From Kibdelosporangium aridum (GTDB lineage Bacteria; Actinomycetota; Actinomycetes; Mycobacteriales; Pseudonocardiaceae), in contig NZ_FWXV01000003.1 in assembly GCF_900176515.1 (NCBI RefSeq), positions 124,001 through 188,000 on the forward strand: a DNA stretch of 64,000 nt. Reading direction: 5' to 3'. Position 1 is the first letter of the stretch, and the number at the start of each line of letters is the position of its first letter. Both the position numbers and the translations under genes were made by a program. Under the pieces are notes generated by a model. The model was given only the letters and a program-made list of their open reading frames with translations, did no database searches and was not told the DNA's origin. Below, in pieces: positions 1 to 7,185 of this stretch.

Positions 1-836
1 CACGACATGTTGTACACGCTGTAGTCGCGCGGCGGGTCGACCAACCCGAACAGCGACGTGTACGCCTTGGAGTGTGGCCCGGGCAGGTGCGGCGTGCGCG
101 GGAAAGATGTGTGCCGCAGGCCAGCGCGGTGGATCACCTCGCGGGTGATGTAGCGCTCGGCGTCCTCGCCGGTCACCTTCTCCAGCAGCAGGCCCGCGAG
201 CACGTAGTTGGTGTTGGAGTGGGAACCGGGCACTGTCCCTGGCTCTCCGGTCGCGGCCCCGTCCAGGCCCAGCCTGGCGAGCTCTTCGGTGGTGAAGGCG
301 CGGAAGCGGTTGTCGTCCAGACTGGTGAGCGAGCCTTCCGGCACCGAGGGGAACACCTTGGCCAGGTACTCGGCGATGTGGCTGGTGTGGTTGAGCAGCA
401 TGCGCACGGTGATCTTCTGGCCGCGTTCGCCCGGGACCAGCTCCGGCAGGTAGCGGCCGACCGGGGCGTCCAGCTCGATGGCGCCGCGCTGCACCTGCTG
501 CAGGACGGCTACGGCAGTGAAGGTCTTGCTGACGCTGCCGATCCGGTGGACCATGTCCGGCTGCACCGGGCGGCCCGTGTCGATATCCGCCACGCCGGAA
601 GCACCCCGCCAGGTCCGGTCCCCGTTGCGGACACTCGAGTAGATGCCGTACATCCCGGCTTCGCGCACCGCCTCCAGCGACTGCTGGAGCGCCTGCCTGT
701 CGAGCTCTCCACCCGAGGCGGCGGTTGCACCCGGAGCTGCCAGGGTTCCTGCCGTGAGCAACGCGCTCGTCACGGCCACGATGGCAATCTGTCTGCCACA
801 ACGTGTGAATCGGCAAGAAATCATGCTCGTCAGCAT
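1..836 (-). CDS. Secreted serine hydrolase, beta-lactamase / DD-peptidase fold (3' end outside window)
   Basis: About 279 residues are visible, and the C-terminus lies beyond the left edge. Residues 15-40 form a signal peptide ending near an Ala-rich site, so the protein is exported. The class C beta-lactamase / D-Ala-D-Ala carboxypeptidase fold is supported by the nucleophile motif SVSK at 101-104 (Ser101, Lys104), followed by helix motifs typical of the family. The second motif, normally Tyr-x-Asn, reads His-Ser-Asn (206-208) before TNY, so the usual tyrosine is replaced. The start is the first of two in-frame ATGs (836 or 824), and neither has a strong ribosome site. It may be a DD-peptidase, an esterase or an inactive homologue. 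Confidence 0.85.
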   Translation of the reverse strand, partial: MLTSMISCRFTRCGRQIAIVAVTSALLTAGTLAAPGATAASGGELDRQALQQSLEAVREAGMYGIYSSVRNGDRTWRGASGVADIDTGRPVQPDMVHRIGSVSKTFTAVAVLQQVQRGAIELDAPVGRYLPELVPGERGQKITVRMLLNHTSHIAEYLAKVFPSVPEGSLTSLDDNRFRAFTTEELARLGLDGAATGEPGTVPGSHSNTNYVLAGLLLEKVTGEDAERYITREVIHRAGLRHTSFPRTPHLPGPHSKAYTSLFGLVDPPRDYSVYNMS

Positions 837-882
837 GATCCGGGCAGGGGTGGCAGGCCAGTCCACCATGTCACCGACTCCG

Positions 883-896
883 ATGACACGAGTCAT
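883..896. promoter_or_regulatory. Short palindrome upstream of the serine hydrolase gene
   Basis: ATGACACGAGTCAT is a perfect inverted repeat (five-base arms, four-base centre) about 50 bases upstream of the serine hydrolase start, in the 127-base gap before the next gene. It could be an operator or chance. No other feature was seen in this gap. Confidence 0.2.
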
Positions 897-963
897 GCAA
901 ACCAATGACATCCGCATCCCGGCCGGGCATGGGGGACCCACTTCAGATCACGTGAGACACCCT

Positions 964-1167
964 CTAAGCGAACACGGAAACGAACACGATCAACAGCGTG
1001 TACAGCACGACCGGGAAACTCACGAGCACGGCAACCGCTGTGACCAAGTAGCGAATCGCCTGGCTGCGGATGTTGGCGGTCCATCTCCAGACCAGGAAAC
1101 CGATCACCACGATCGAACACAGGGCCAAGATCCAAGCGGCCACCGTAATCGTGCCGGCGTACGTCAT
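964..1167 (-). CDS. Small membrane protein of unknown function
   Basis: 67 residues with two hydrophobic helices (about residues 8-28 and 40-65) joined by a short basic loop containing WRWTANIRSQ. The ATG at 1167 is preceded by an AGGGG ribosome site about six bases away, which decides this start over longer versions. It lies 75 bases downstream of the DUF1304 gene on the same strand and is probably the last gene of the cupin-DUF1304 operon. I do not recognise the family. The helix content and context suggest an accessory inner-membrane protein. Confidence 0.6.
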   Translation of the reverse strand: MTYAGTITVAAWILALCSIVVIGFLVWRWTANIRSQAIRYLVTAVAVLVSFPVVLYTLLIVFVSVFA

Positions 1168-1242
1168 GTCGATTCCCCTCGCTTCCCGCTGACCGAAGCA
1201 GGTTACGGAACGACCACAAGGGCGACATACCTTTCCGCACAA

Positions 1243-1647
1243 TCAGGCGGCGAGCATCGCGATGATCACGACAAGCGGTGGCAGGGCTTGGCTGATCGAG
1301 CCACCCACGCCGGTTCCCTTTTCGCGGCCGAGGCCCAGCCGGTCGGAGATGAACAGCATTATTCCCGACAACACCATGAAGCCGCATGTGTAGAACACGA
1401 ACGCACGTCCGAGGTCCGCGTTCCCACTGTGTACCCAGATCAGCCCGAGGATGGTGCCCGCGGCCAGGAACAGGTTGTAGAAGCCCTGGTTGAACGACCA
1501 CAGCAGCACTGCGGGCACGTCTTCGGAGCGAATCTTGAAAACACCCCAGTGCACGCCTGGGCGGCGGAAGAAGATCGTCTCCCAGATGAAGGCCAGGATG
1601 TGCACGAGTGCAGCGATGCCAGCGAAAACCGTGGCGATGAGAGTCAT
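1243..1647 (-). CDS. DUF1304 family membrane protein
   Basis: 134 residues with four predicted transmembrane helices. The sequence has the hallmark of the DUF1304 family: an N-terminal helix with HILAFIWETIFF, then FNQGFYNLFLAAG in the second helix region. Length and layout match the family. The biochemical role is unknown. The start ATG overlaps the cupin stop codon by four bases (ATGA), so the two are translationally coupled. With the small membrane protein downstream they form a three-gene unit facing away from the LuxR-type regulator. Confidence 0.85.
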   Translation of the reverse strand: MTLIATVFAGIAALVHILAFIWETIFFRRPGVHWGVFKIRSEDVPAVLLWSFNQGFYNLFLAAGTILGLIWVHSGNADLGRAFVFYTCGFMVLSGIMLFISDRLGLGREKGTGVGGSISQALPPLVVIIAMLAA

Positions 1648-2057
1648 GACGACACCTCCATGGTGATGCCGTGCGTTGCGGCTACCTCGTACGGGTTTTC
1701 CGCGCTGGTGAGGTCACGGAAGAACTTCCCCATGGCATCCGTGAGGCTCAGCGCCAGGAACCTGACCGACGGCGTGTGCACGGTGAAGGTGTGGATCGCG
1801 TTCGGCGGGATCGTGATCGACGAACCCGGTCCCATGTCGTAGATCTCGCCGGAAACAAGGACGGCCATCCGGCCGTGCAACACGTAATACGACTTCGGCC
1901 ATGGCGTGCCGTGCGGTGGTGTCGTCGGGCCCCGGGGTGCGTCGATTTCGAACACCTCGTACGCACCGGCAGTATGTGAGGCGTCGACTTTGACGGTGAT
2001 CTGGGCGTCGGGTGCGGACAGTTCCAGCCCTTCACCCGCTGTGCTGAAGTGAGTCAT
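1644..2057 (-). CDS. Cupin domain protein
   Basis: 137 residues forming a single small beta-barrel of the cupin superfamily. The first motif region is around PPHGTPWPKSYYVLHGRM and the second around IPPNAIHTFTV, which supply histidines that could bind a metal. No substrate can be named; the cytosolic cupin fold serves sugar, amino acid and aromatic enzymes as well as sensors. The ATG at 2057 is chosen because the fold begins soon after it and longer versions run into the divergent regulator. The gene is first in an operon with the DUF1304 protein and lies back to back with the LuxR-type gene, its likely regulator. Confidence 0.75.
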   Translation of the reverse strand: MTHFSTAGEGLELSAPDAQITVKVDASHTAGAYEVFEIDAPRGPTTPPHGTPWPKSYYVLHGRMAVLVSGEIYDMGPGSSITIPPNAIHTFTVHTPSVRFLALSLTDAMGKFFRDLTSAENPYEVAATHGITMEVSS

Positions 2058-2144
2058 GAAACGACGGTAAGAAAGGCTCCCGACGCTCGAAATCCCGGAA
2101 TTGTGGGATATCGGGCGCGGCGGCCGGAGCGCATACTTCGAGGC

Positions 2145-3143
2145 ATGTGGGAAGGCCTTGCGGATGGCGCCAGACGCGACATCGCCGCACTCGTCAAGGC
2201 GGGCCTCGGGGTCGCCGAGCTGCACTCGGCCGCGATCGCCCTGGTCGACCGGGTGGTCCCGGCCGACTTGGCGTGCTGGGCCTCCCTCGATCCGGACACT
2301 GTCGCGATCAGCTCGATGACGAGCGGCGCCGCCCGGATCCCGCAGCAATACGAGCCATTGCTCGCAACCTACGAGTACGACGGCAACGAACCCAACACCT
2401 TCGTCGAGCTGGCGCAGCGCCCCGAGCCGGTCGCCAGGCTGGAGGACACGGCGCACAGCAGCCGGTTCAACGAGGTTTGGCGGCCGCTGGGGCTTCAGGC
2501 AGAGCTGCGCACGATGTTCCGGATCGACGGAACCAACTGGGGCGCGGCAGGGATGGTCCGATCACGCCCGTTCAGCGACCGCGAGGTGGAGTTCATGGCG
2601 TCGGTCGCGCCCGCCCTCGCCGCCGCGACCCGGGTGGCGGCCAGATGCGGCGCCAAAGGCGGCGGCGAAGCCGCGATCGTCGTGGTCGACTCATGCGGAA
2701 CGCCCCGGGCAGTGACCGTGGCAGCCCAGCAATGGCAAGCCGAACTGGACTCGATCGCACCAGGGCGTTTCCTGGTGATGCTGCGCGCGGTGGCTGTCGG
2801 CGCACAGGCCCAAGGCACGTTCCGCGCCCGCATGCGAGATTCGTGCGGCGGTTGGATTCTGTTGCAGGGCAGCAAATTGATCTCGGACCCGGATGTTTCG
2901 GAAACGGTCGTGACGTTCGAACGTGCTTCCGGCACAGAGCTGCTCGACGTGTTGTTCGCCGCTTACGGTCTGACCACACGGGAACGCGACATCTGCCGCG
3001 AGGTGATCGCCGGACGGTCCACTTCGGACATAGCGGCCCGGCTCGCCATCACCGCGCACACCGTCCAGGACCACTTGAAGTCCGTGTTCGGCAAGGTCGA
3101 TGTGCGCAGCAGAGGCGAGCTGGTCGCGAAACTGTTGAACTAG
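2145..3143 (+). CDS. LuxR-type transcriptional regulator with N-terminal sensor-like region
   Basis: 332 residues. The last ~60 residues form a LuxR/NarL helix-turn-helix: LTTRERDICREVIAGRS, then the recognition helix around ITAHTVQDHLKSVFGKV. The preceding ~270 residues resemble a GAF-like sensing region without a receiver aspartate, so it is not a response regulator. The start is placed at ATG 2145. An upstream GTG at 2049 would overlap the divergent cupin start and leave no promoter space. It probably controls the divergent cupin operon (inference). Its 3' end overlaps the convergent gene by four bases. Confidence 0.75.
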   Translation: MWEGLADGARRDIAALVKAGLGVAELHSAAIALVDRVVPADLACWASLDPDTVAISSMTSGAARIPQQYEPLLATYEYDGNEPNTFVELAQRPEPVARLEDTAHSSRFNEVWRPLGLQAELRTMFRIDGTNWGAAGMVRSRPFSDREVEFMASVAPALAAATRVAARCGAKGGGEAAIVVVDSCGTPRAVTVAAQQWQAELDSIAPGRFLVMLRAVAVGAQAQGTFRARMRDSCGGWILLQGSKLISDPDVSETVVTFERASGTELLDVLFAAYGLTTRERDICREVIAGRSTSDIAARLAITAHTVQDHLKSVFGKVDVRSRGELVAKLLN

Positions 3144-3565
3144 TTGACGGTCAGGCGCCTGCGCCACCAGGATTCCTGGTCCGACCACAGATCGGGCAAC
3201 GTGCGCCGACGATATTCCTTGTCCAGAGCCATCACCCGCCGCCGTAGTTCGGCCCGAGCCCGCGGCGGCAACTGAGCCAGCGCGTCCTCAAGCACATCCC
3301 GGGCGTTGCGGACATCGTCAAGGCAACAGGACGGGCATGGGCAGTCATCCGGCACCGGGTACAGCGGCCATCGCCGCGGCGGGCTCAGAAACTCTTGGTA
3401 TCGGCGCAAGGCGCTGCCGACAAACTGGCCTGTGCGCTTCTCCACCCTGAGAATCTCAAGGCTGGTATCGGCGGAGAGCCCGGGAATCCGGCCGGGCGGC
3501 CGGTGGCCCCAGACAGGGGCGGTGGGGTGGTCGGCGCGGATCGCGCCTGGCCGTCTACGCGGCAT
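3140..3565 (-). CDS. Conserved-looking hypothetical protein with Cys cluster
   Basis: 141 residues, not recognised. The C-terminal ~95 residues look like a real folded domain: a cysteine-rich segment DDCPCPSCCLDD, then a charged helical region with LPPRARAELRRRV, and an aromatic tail DQESWWRRR. The Cys cluster could bind a metal. The start is uncertain; a GTG at 3445 would give a ~101-residue protein lacking the low-complexity Arg/Pro N-terminus. The gene follows ridA on the same strand with a 76-base gap and converges with the LuxR-type gene with a four-base overlap. Confidence 0.5.
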   Translation of the reverse strand: MPRRRPGAIRADHPTAPVWGHRPPGRIPGLSADTSLEILRVEKRTGQFVGSALRRYQEFLSPPRRWPLYPVPDDCPCPSCCLDDVRNARDVLEDALAQLPPRARAELRRRVMALDKEYRRRTLPDLWSDQESWWRRRLTVN

Positions 3566-3641
3566 AGCCCTTTCGGCAGGTCGTCATGGTCAACATCCTG
3601 CCACGTCCAGGCCCGCCGGGGCGAGCCTGGACGCGAAACAC

Positions 3642-4019
3642 TCAGCCGACTACGGCAAGTCCGTCGATCTCGACGAGCAGGCCGGGCGGCAGGCCGACGT
3701 AAACCGTTGTCCGAGCGGGGAAATCGCCGCCGAGGAACTCCGCGTACGCCTCGTTGAACTCGGCGAAGTGGGCCACGTCGGTCAGATACGCGCGCAGCAT
3801 CACCACGTCCTCGAGCGACGCACCGCCCGCTTCCAGGACTCGCTTGACGTTCGTCAGCACCTGGCGGGTCTGCTCGGCCACCGTGGTACCGACGACCTCG
3901 CCTTGCTCGTTGAACGCGACCTGGCCGGCAACCTGGAGGATGTTGCCCTTCCGCACCCCGTGGTTGAGCGGCACGGCGGGTTTCACTGTGCCCTCGGGGT
4001 GGATGAAGGTCCTGGCCAT
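3642..4019 (-). CDS. RidA family protein (enamine/imine deaminase)
   Basis: 125 residues, the usual RidA/YjgF length. Family features include GNILQVAGQVAFN near the N-terminus, the central TRQVLTNVKRVLEAGGASL and the C-terminal LPPGLLVEIDGLAVV; the arginine in FPARTTVYVG matches the family's substrate-carboxylate site. RidA proteins hydrolyse reactive 2-aminoacrylate or imine intermediates released by PLP dehydratases. That fits the divergent operon's PLP deaminase. A good AGGAGAGG ribosome site precedes the ATG. It is the third gene of the kinase-IclR-RidA operon. Confidence 0.9.
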   Translation of the reverse strand: MARTFIHPEGTVKPAVPLNHGVRKGNILQVAGQVAFNEQGEVVGTTVAEQTRQVLTNVKRVLEAGGASLEDVVMLRAYLTDVAHFAEFNEAYAEFLGGDFPARTTVYVGLPPGLLVEIDGLAVVG

Positions 4020-4031
4020 GTTTTTCCTCTC

Positions 4032-4775
4032 CTATCGGTGATATCCGCATTCGGCGGACGCCTTCTCCGCCGCGCGCAGCAGGTCCGGAACGAGCCCCAG
4101 CAACCCGTCAAGATCCAACAGTACCTTCGGCACCGACAACGACATGGCGGCGAGAACTTCGCCACGTGGCCCGCGCACAGGCGCGGCGACGCAGTGGATG
4201 AAGTCCTCGTGCTCGGAATTGTCGACCGCGTAGCCGCGTGCGGCCACAGTCGCCAGTTCCGAGAGGTACGCCTCGGGCGTCAGGATCGTGTTCTCGGTCT
4301 TCTTCTCGTACGTGATCCCGTGAGCGATCTCCCGGCGGCGCTCCTCGGGAAACGCGGCGACGAGGATCTTGGCGACGGCTGTGCAGTGCAGCGCGGCCCG
4401 TTTGCCGATCCGGGAGTACATCCGGACCTGGTGACGGCTCTCGAACTTGTCGATGTACACGACTTCGCCGTCCTCGTACGAAGCCAAGTGCACGGTGTGC
4501 CCGGTCTGTGCGTTGAGTTCGCGCAGCGCGGGTTCGACGCTCCGGCGTACGTCACGGTCCTCAAGCGACCGGTGCGCCAGGTCGAACAAGGCGGTCCCGA
4601 GCCGGTAGTAGCGCACGCCGTCACGCTGCACGAACCGGTGCGTTTCGAGCGTCCGCAGCAGCCGCAGGACCGTCGATTTGTGCACGCCGATGGTCTCGGC
4701 CAGTTGGTCCAGGGTGCGTGGCCCTTCGGCCAACGCGTCCAGCAGGGTCAGAGCCCTGTCCAAACTTTGGCTCAC
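4032..4775 (-). CDS. IclR family transcriptional regulator
   Basis: 247 residues. An N-terminal winged helix-turn-helix (about 5-65, TLDQLAETIGVHKSTVLRLL) is followed by the IclR effector domain (about 80-245), which includes AKILVAAFPEE and GYAVDNSEH. The GTG at 4775 has an AGGGAG ribosome site and overlaps the kinase stop codon (GTGA), deciding against a longer form. IclR proteins commonly sense small organic or sugar acids such as KDG or glyoxylate. Its setting among KDG/KDPG genes makes it the likely local regulator, with candidate operators in the divergent 5738-5877 interval. Confidence 0.93.
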   Translation of the reverse strand: MSQSLDRALTLLDALAEGPRTLDQLAETIGVHKSTVLRLLRTLETHRFVQRDGVRYYRLGTALFDLAHRSLEDRDVRRSVEPALRELNAQTGHTVHLASYEDGEVVYIDKFESRHQVRMYSRIGKRAALHCTAVAKILVAAFPEERRREIAHGITYEKKTENTILTPEAYLSELATVAARGYAVDNSEHEDFIHCVAAPVRGPRGEVLAAMSLSVPKVLLDLDGLLGLVPDLLRAAEKASAECGYHR

Positions 4776-5737
4776 GCTAATACTCCCTGCTCGGTCAGGT
4801 GGGCCGCTGCCCACTCGTCCGCGTCCGCTTCGAGCAGCGATGTCACGAGCTCTGGCGGCAACGGTGTACCGACATCATCATGCGTCCGCAATGTCGTGGC
4901 GGCCTGCAAATGCCCGGATCGCAATCTCCGGACCGGCGACTCACCGGCCAGGGTCGCGGCGAGGAAACCGGCTGCGAACGCGTCGCCCGCGCCGACCGGC
5001 TCCACGACATCGACCCGCAAGGCGGGCTGGAAGACCGACGTGTCCCCTTCGAGCAAGGTCGCGCCACGGGGTCCGTGCTTCACCACGATCGTCACCGGGT
5101 CCGGCAGGATGCGCCGGATCTCCGCGGGATCGCTCGTGCCCCAGACCTCCAGCGCCTCGTCGTCTCCGGCCAGCACGATGTCCGCCGCGTTGGCGAGTTC
5201 CCGAAGCACCGAGGTGTCCCGATCGGCCCACAGTTTGGGCCGCCAGTTCAGGTCGAACGACAACCGGAAAGTGTTCCGGGGTGCCGCGAAAAGGGCACGC
5301 ATCAGCTCAAGGCACGAGTCCGAAAGCGCGGCCGTGATGCCGGTCAGGTGCACCACCCGGACATTCAGATCCAGCTGCTGCAGCAGCGAGGGACCCATGC
5401 CCGACGCGGCCGAGCCGCGCCGGTAGTACCGGACGGGACTGCCGCCCGCGTTGCTCTCCTTGACGTACAACCCGGTCGGCCGGACCGGGTCGATCACAAC
5501 GCCCGACACGTCGACCCCGTGCAAGCCGACCGCGGCGACCACGGCCTTGCCGAAGGCGTCGGCGCCGACCGCGCTGACCCACTTCGCCCGCAGGCCCAGC
5601 ATGGCGAGGTTGCACGCCACATTGGACTCGGCGCCGCCGACGGTCCGGATCCACATGCGGACCTGGTCTACCGGTCCCGGCTCGCCCGGCACGAACAGCG
5701 CCATGGACTCGCCGAGGCACAGCACATCGGTCTCCAC
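4772..5737 (-). CDS. kdgK: PfkB-family sugar kinase, probable 2-keto-3-deoxygluconate kinase
   Basis: 321 residues of ribokinase/PfkB type. Visible elements are the N-terminal GESMALFVPGEPG strand and loop, GGAESNVACNLAMLG for substrate binding, and the C-terminal signature EPVGAGDAFAAGF with the catalytic Asp of GAGD. The reaction proposed is ATP-dependent phosphorylation of 2-keto-3-deoxygluconate to KDPG. This assignment rests on similarity to KdgK and on the KDPG-type aldolase gene across the divergent promoter. GTG 5737 is chosen because longer versions add an unrelated Arg/Pro-rich N-terminus. It is first in an operon with IclR and RidA genes. Confidence 0.85.
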   Translation of the reverse strand: METDVLCLGESMALFVPGEPGPVDQVRMWIRTVGGAESNVACNLAMLGLRAKWVSAVGADAFGKAVVAAVGLHGVDVSGVVIDPVRPTGLYVKESNAGGSPVRYYRRGSAASGMGPSLLQQLDLNVRVVHLTGITAALSDSCLELMRALFAAPRNTFRLSFDLNWRPKLWADRDTSVLRELANAADIVLAGDDEALEVWGTSDPAEIRRILPDPVTIVVKHGPRGATLLEGDTSVFQPALRVDVVEPVGAGDAFAAGFLAATLAGESPVRRLRSGHLQAATTLRTHDDVGTPLPPELVTSLLEADADEWAAAHLTEQGVLA

Positions 5738-5791
5738 TTTGCGATCCCATCCTTTCCCCCGTGCGGCGGCGGGGGCCTCGAAGTAGCAACG

Positions 5792-5820
5792 TTGACCTGG
5801 CGGCGATGGGGATGCTACAC
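5792..5820 (+). promoter_or_regulatory. Candidate sigma-70 promoter for the deaminase-deacylase-aldolase operon
   Basis: TTGACC (5792-5797) is followed after 17 bases by CTACAC (5815-5820), about 57 bases upstream of the chosen deaminase start. The -35 is near consensus and the -10 is weak. It lies in the divergent interval shared with the kinase-IclR operon. Confidence 0.4.
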
Positions 5821-5838
5821 ACCACCGCATCACATCGC

Positions 5839-5863
5839 GCAATAGCCGTTGCAACATACGCAA
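5839..5863. promoter_or_regulatory. Overlapping GCAA/TTGC palindromes, candidate IclR operator
   Basis: Two inverted repeats share a half-site: GCAATAGCCGTTGC (5839-5852) and TTGCAACATACGCAA (5849-5863). They lie between the candidate promoter and the deaminase start, a position suited to repression. IclR proteins often bind such short palindromes in the divergent promoter next to their own operon. Assignment to this IclR is inference. Confidence 0.4.
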
Positions 5864-5877
5864 TGAGAGGCAGTCGG

Positions 5878-7173
5878 ATGGTCGAGGTGGCTGGCATCAA
5901 CCGGGACGCGGTGGACCGGCTCCGCGAGGAGCGGATCGACTGGCGCTTCAAGGGTCTGCCGGACGGGTTGCAGGGCAAGACGGTGGCCGAGGCACTGGCC
6001 ACGCGCCCGAACCTGTTCTCCGACGGCTTTGTCGGCCCGTTGGTCGTTCTGGACAACGATGCCATCGAGCACAACCTGAGCACTATGAGCCGTTGGTGCG
6101 AATCGAAGGGGGTCGTGCTCGCACCGCACGGCAAGACGACCATGGCGCCGCAGCTGTTCCAGCGCCAGCTCGACCACGGCTGCTGGGCGATCACCACGGC
6201 GAACGCGAGCCAGTTGCGGGTCTACCGCGCGTTCGGCGTCAGCCGGATCCTGCTGGCCAACCAGCTGGTTGACGCCTCGGCGCTGCGGTGGCTCGCCCGT
6301 GAGCTCGACGACGACCCTGACTTCGAGTTCTCGTGCTGGGTGGACTCCGTGCGCGGCGTGGAGCTGATGACCGAAGCACTGCAGGGTGCCAAGCGTCCGG
6401 TCGATGTGACCGTGGAACTGGGGGCGCACGGTGGCCGTACCGGTGCGCGGGACATCCCGACGGCGATCGCCGTCGCCGAGGCGGCCCTTGCCAGCCCGGC
6501 CCTGCGATTGGTCGGCGTGAGTGGTTACGAAGGCGCACTCGCCCACGACGCGTCCGAGCCGGCATTGGCCAAAGTGGACAGCTACCTCGCGGCGGTCCGG
6601 GAACTGACCGCGGCGTTGAAGGACAAGTTCGAAGATCACGATCGAGTGATCGTCACGATCGGCGGCAGCGCGTACTTCGACCACGTCGCCGACGCGCTGA
6701 CCCAGCCGTGGGGCGACATCAACGTGCTCCCAGTGCTGCGCAGCGGCGCGTACGTGACCCACGACGACGGCTTCTACCGGGGCATCTCGCCGCTCGGCGA
6801 GCATGCCCGGATCTCCGGCTCGCCCGCATTCCGCAGCGCGTTGCGCGCCTGGGCTCAGGTGACGTCGAAGCCCGAGGACAACCTGGCACTGCTGACGATC
6901 GGCAAGCGGGACGCGTCCTTCGACGAGGGATTGCCTGAGCCGCAACTGATCCGCACGGCCGACGGCACGAAGCCGCTGTCCGGCTGCACGGTCACCGCGA
7001 TGAACGACCAGCACTCCTTCCTGACCATCGGTGAAGGCGCGGACGTCCAGGTCGGCGACTGGGTCGGCCTTGGCCTGTCACACCCGTGCACCGTCTTCGA
7101 CAAGTGGCAACTGCTTCCCGCGGTCGGCGCGGACGGCGAGACCGTGGTCGACTTCATCCGGACCTACTTCTAA
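5878..7173 (+). CDS. PLP-dependent amino acid / amino sugar acid deaminase (alanine-racemase-fold, DSD1-like)
   Basis: 431 residues. The N-terminal alanine racemase-type barrel carries the likely PLP lysine in APHGKTTMAP (Lys86). The C-terminal beta domain ends with HPC (His402, Cys404), matching the zinc site of the eukaryotic-type D-serine dehydratase / D-threonine aldolase family. D-glucosaminate dehydratase belongs to the same broad group, from memory. In this operon the best inference is conversion of D-glucosaminate to 2-keto-3-deoxygluconate plus ammonia, feeding the kinase and aldolase; a D-amino acid deaminase is the alternative. ATG 5878 has an AGAGG site seven bases upstream. Confidence 0.85.
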   Translation: MVEVAGINRDAVDRLREERIDWRFKGLPDGLQGKTVAEALATRPNLFSDGFVGPLVVLDNDAIEHNLSTMSRWCESKGVVLAPHGKTTMAPQLFQRQLDHGCWAITTANASQLRVYRAFGVSRILLANQLVDASALRWLARELDDDPDFEFSCWVDSVRGVELMTEALQGAKRPVDVTVELGAHGGRTGARDIPTAIAVAEAALASPALRLVGVSGYEGALAHDASEPALAKVDSYLAAVRELTAALKDKFEDHDRVIVTIGGSAYFDHVADALTQPWGDINVLPVLRSGAYVTHDDGFYRGISPLGEHARISGSPAFRSALRAWAQVTSKPEDNLALLTIGKRDASFDEGLPEPQLIRTADGTKPLSGCTVTAMNDQHSFLTIGEGADVQVGDWVGLGLSHPCTVFDKWQLLPAVGADGETVVDFIRTYF

Positions 7174-7185
7174 GGGGAGTCCGAA

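Noticed and set aside
2049..2144. An upstream GTG start for the LuxR-type gene
   Set aside because: It would overlap the divergent cupin start and consume the only promoter space. The added residues do not look like part of the fold.
3306..5426. A 706-codon plus-strand frame across the RidA, IclR and kinase genes
   Set aside because: It runs antisense to three genes with clear families; its translation is Arg/Gly/His-rich with no domain.
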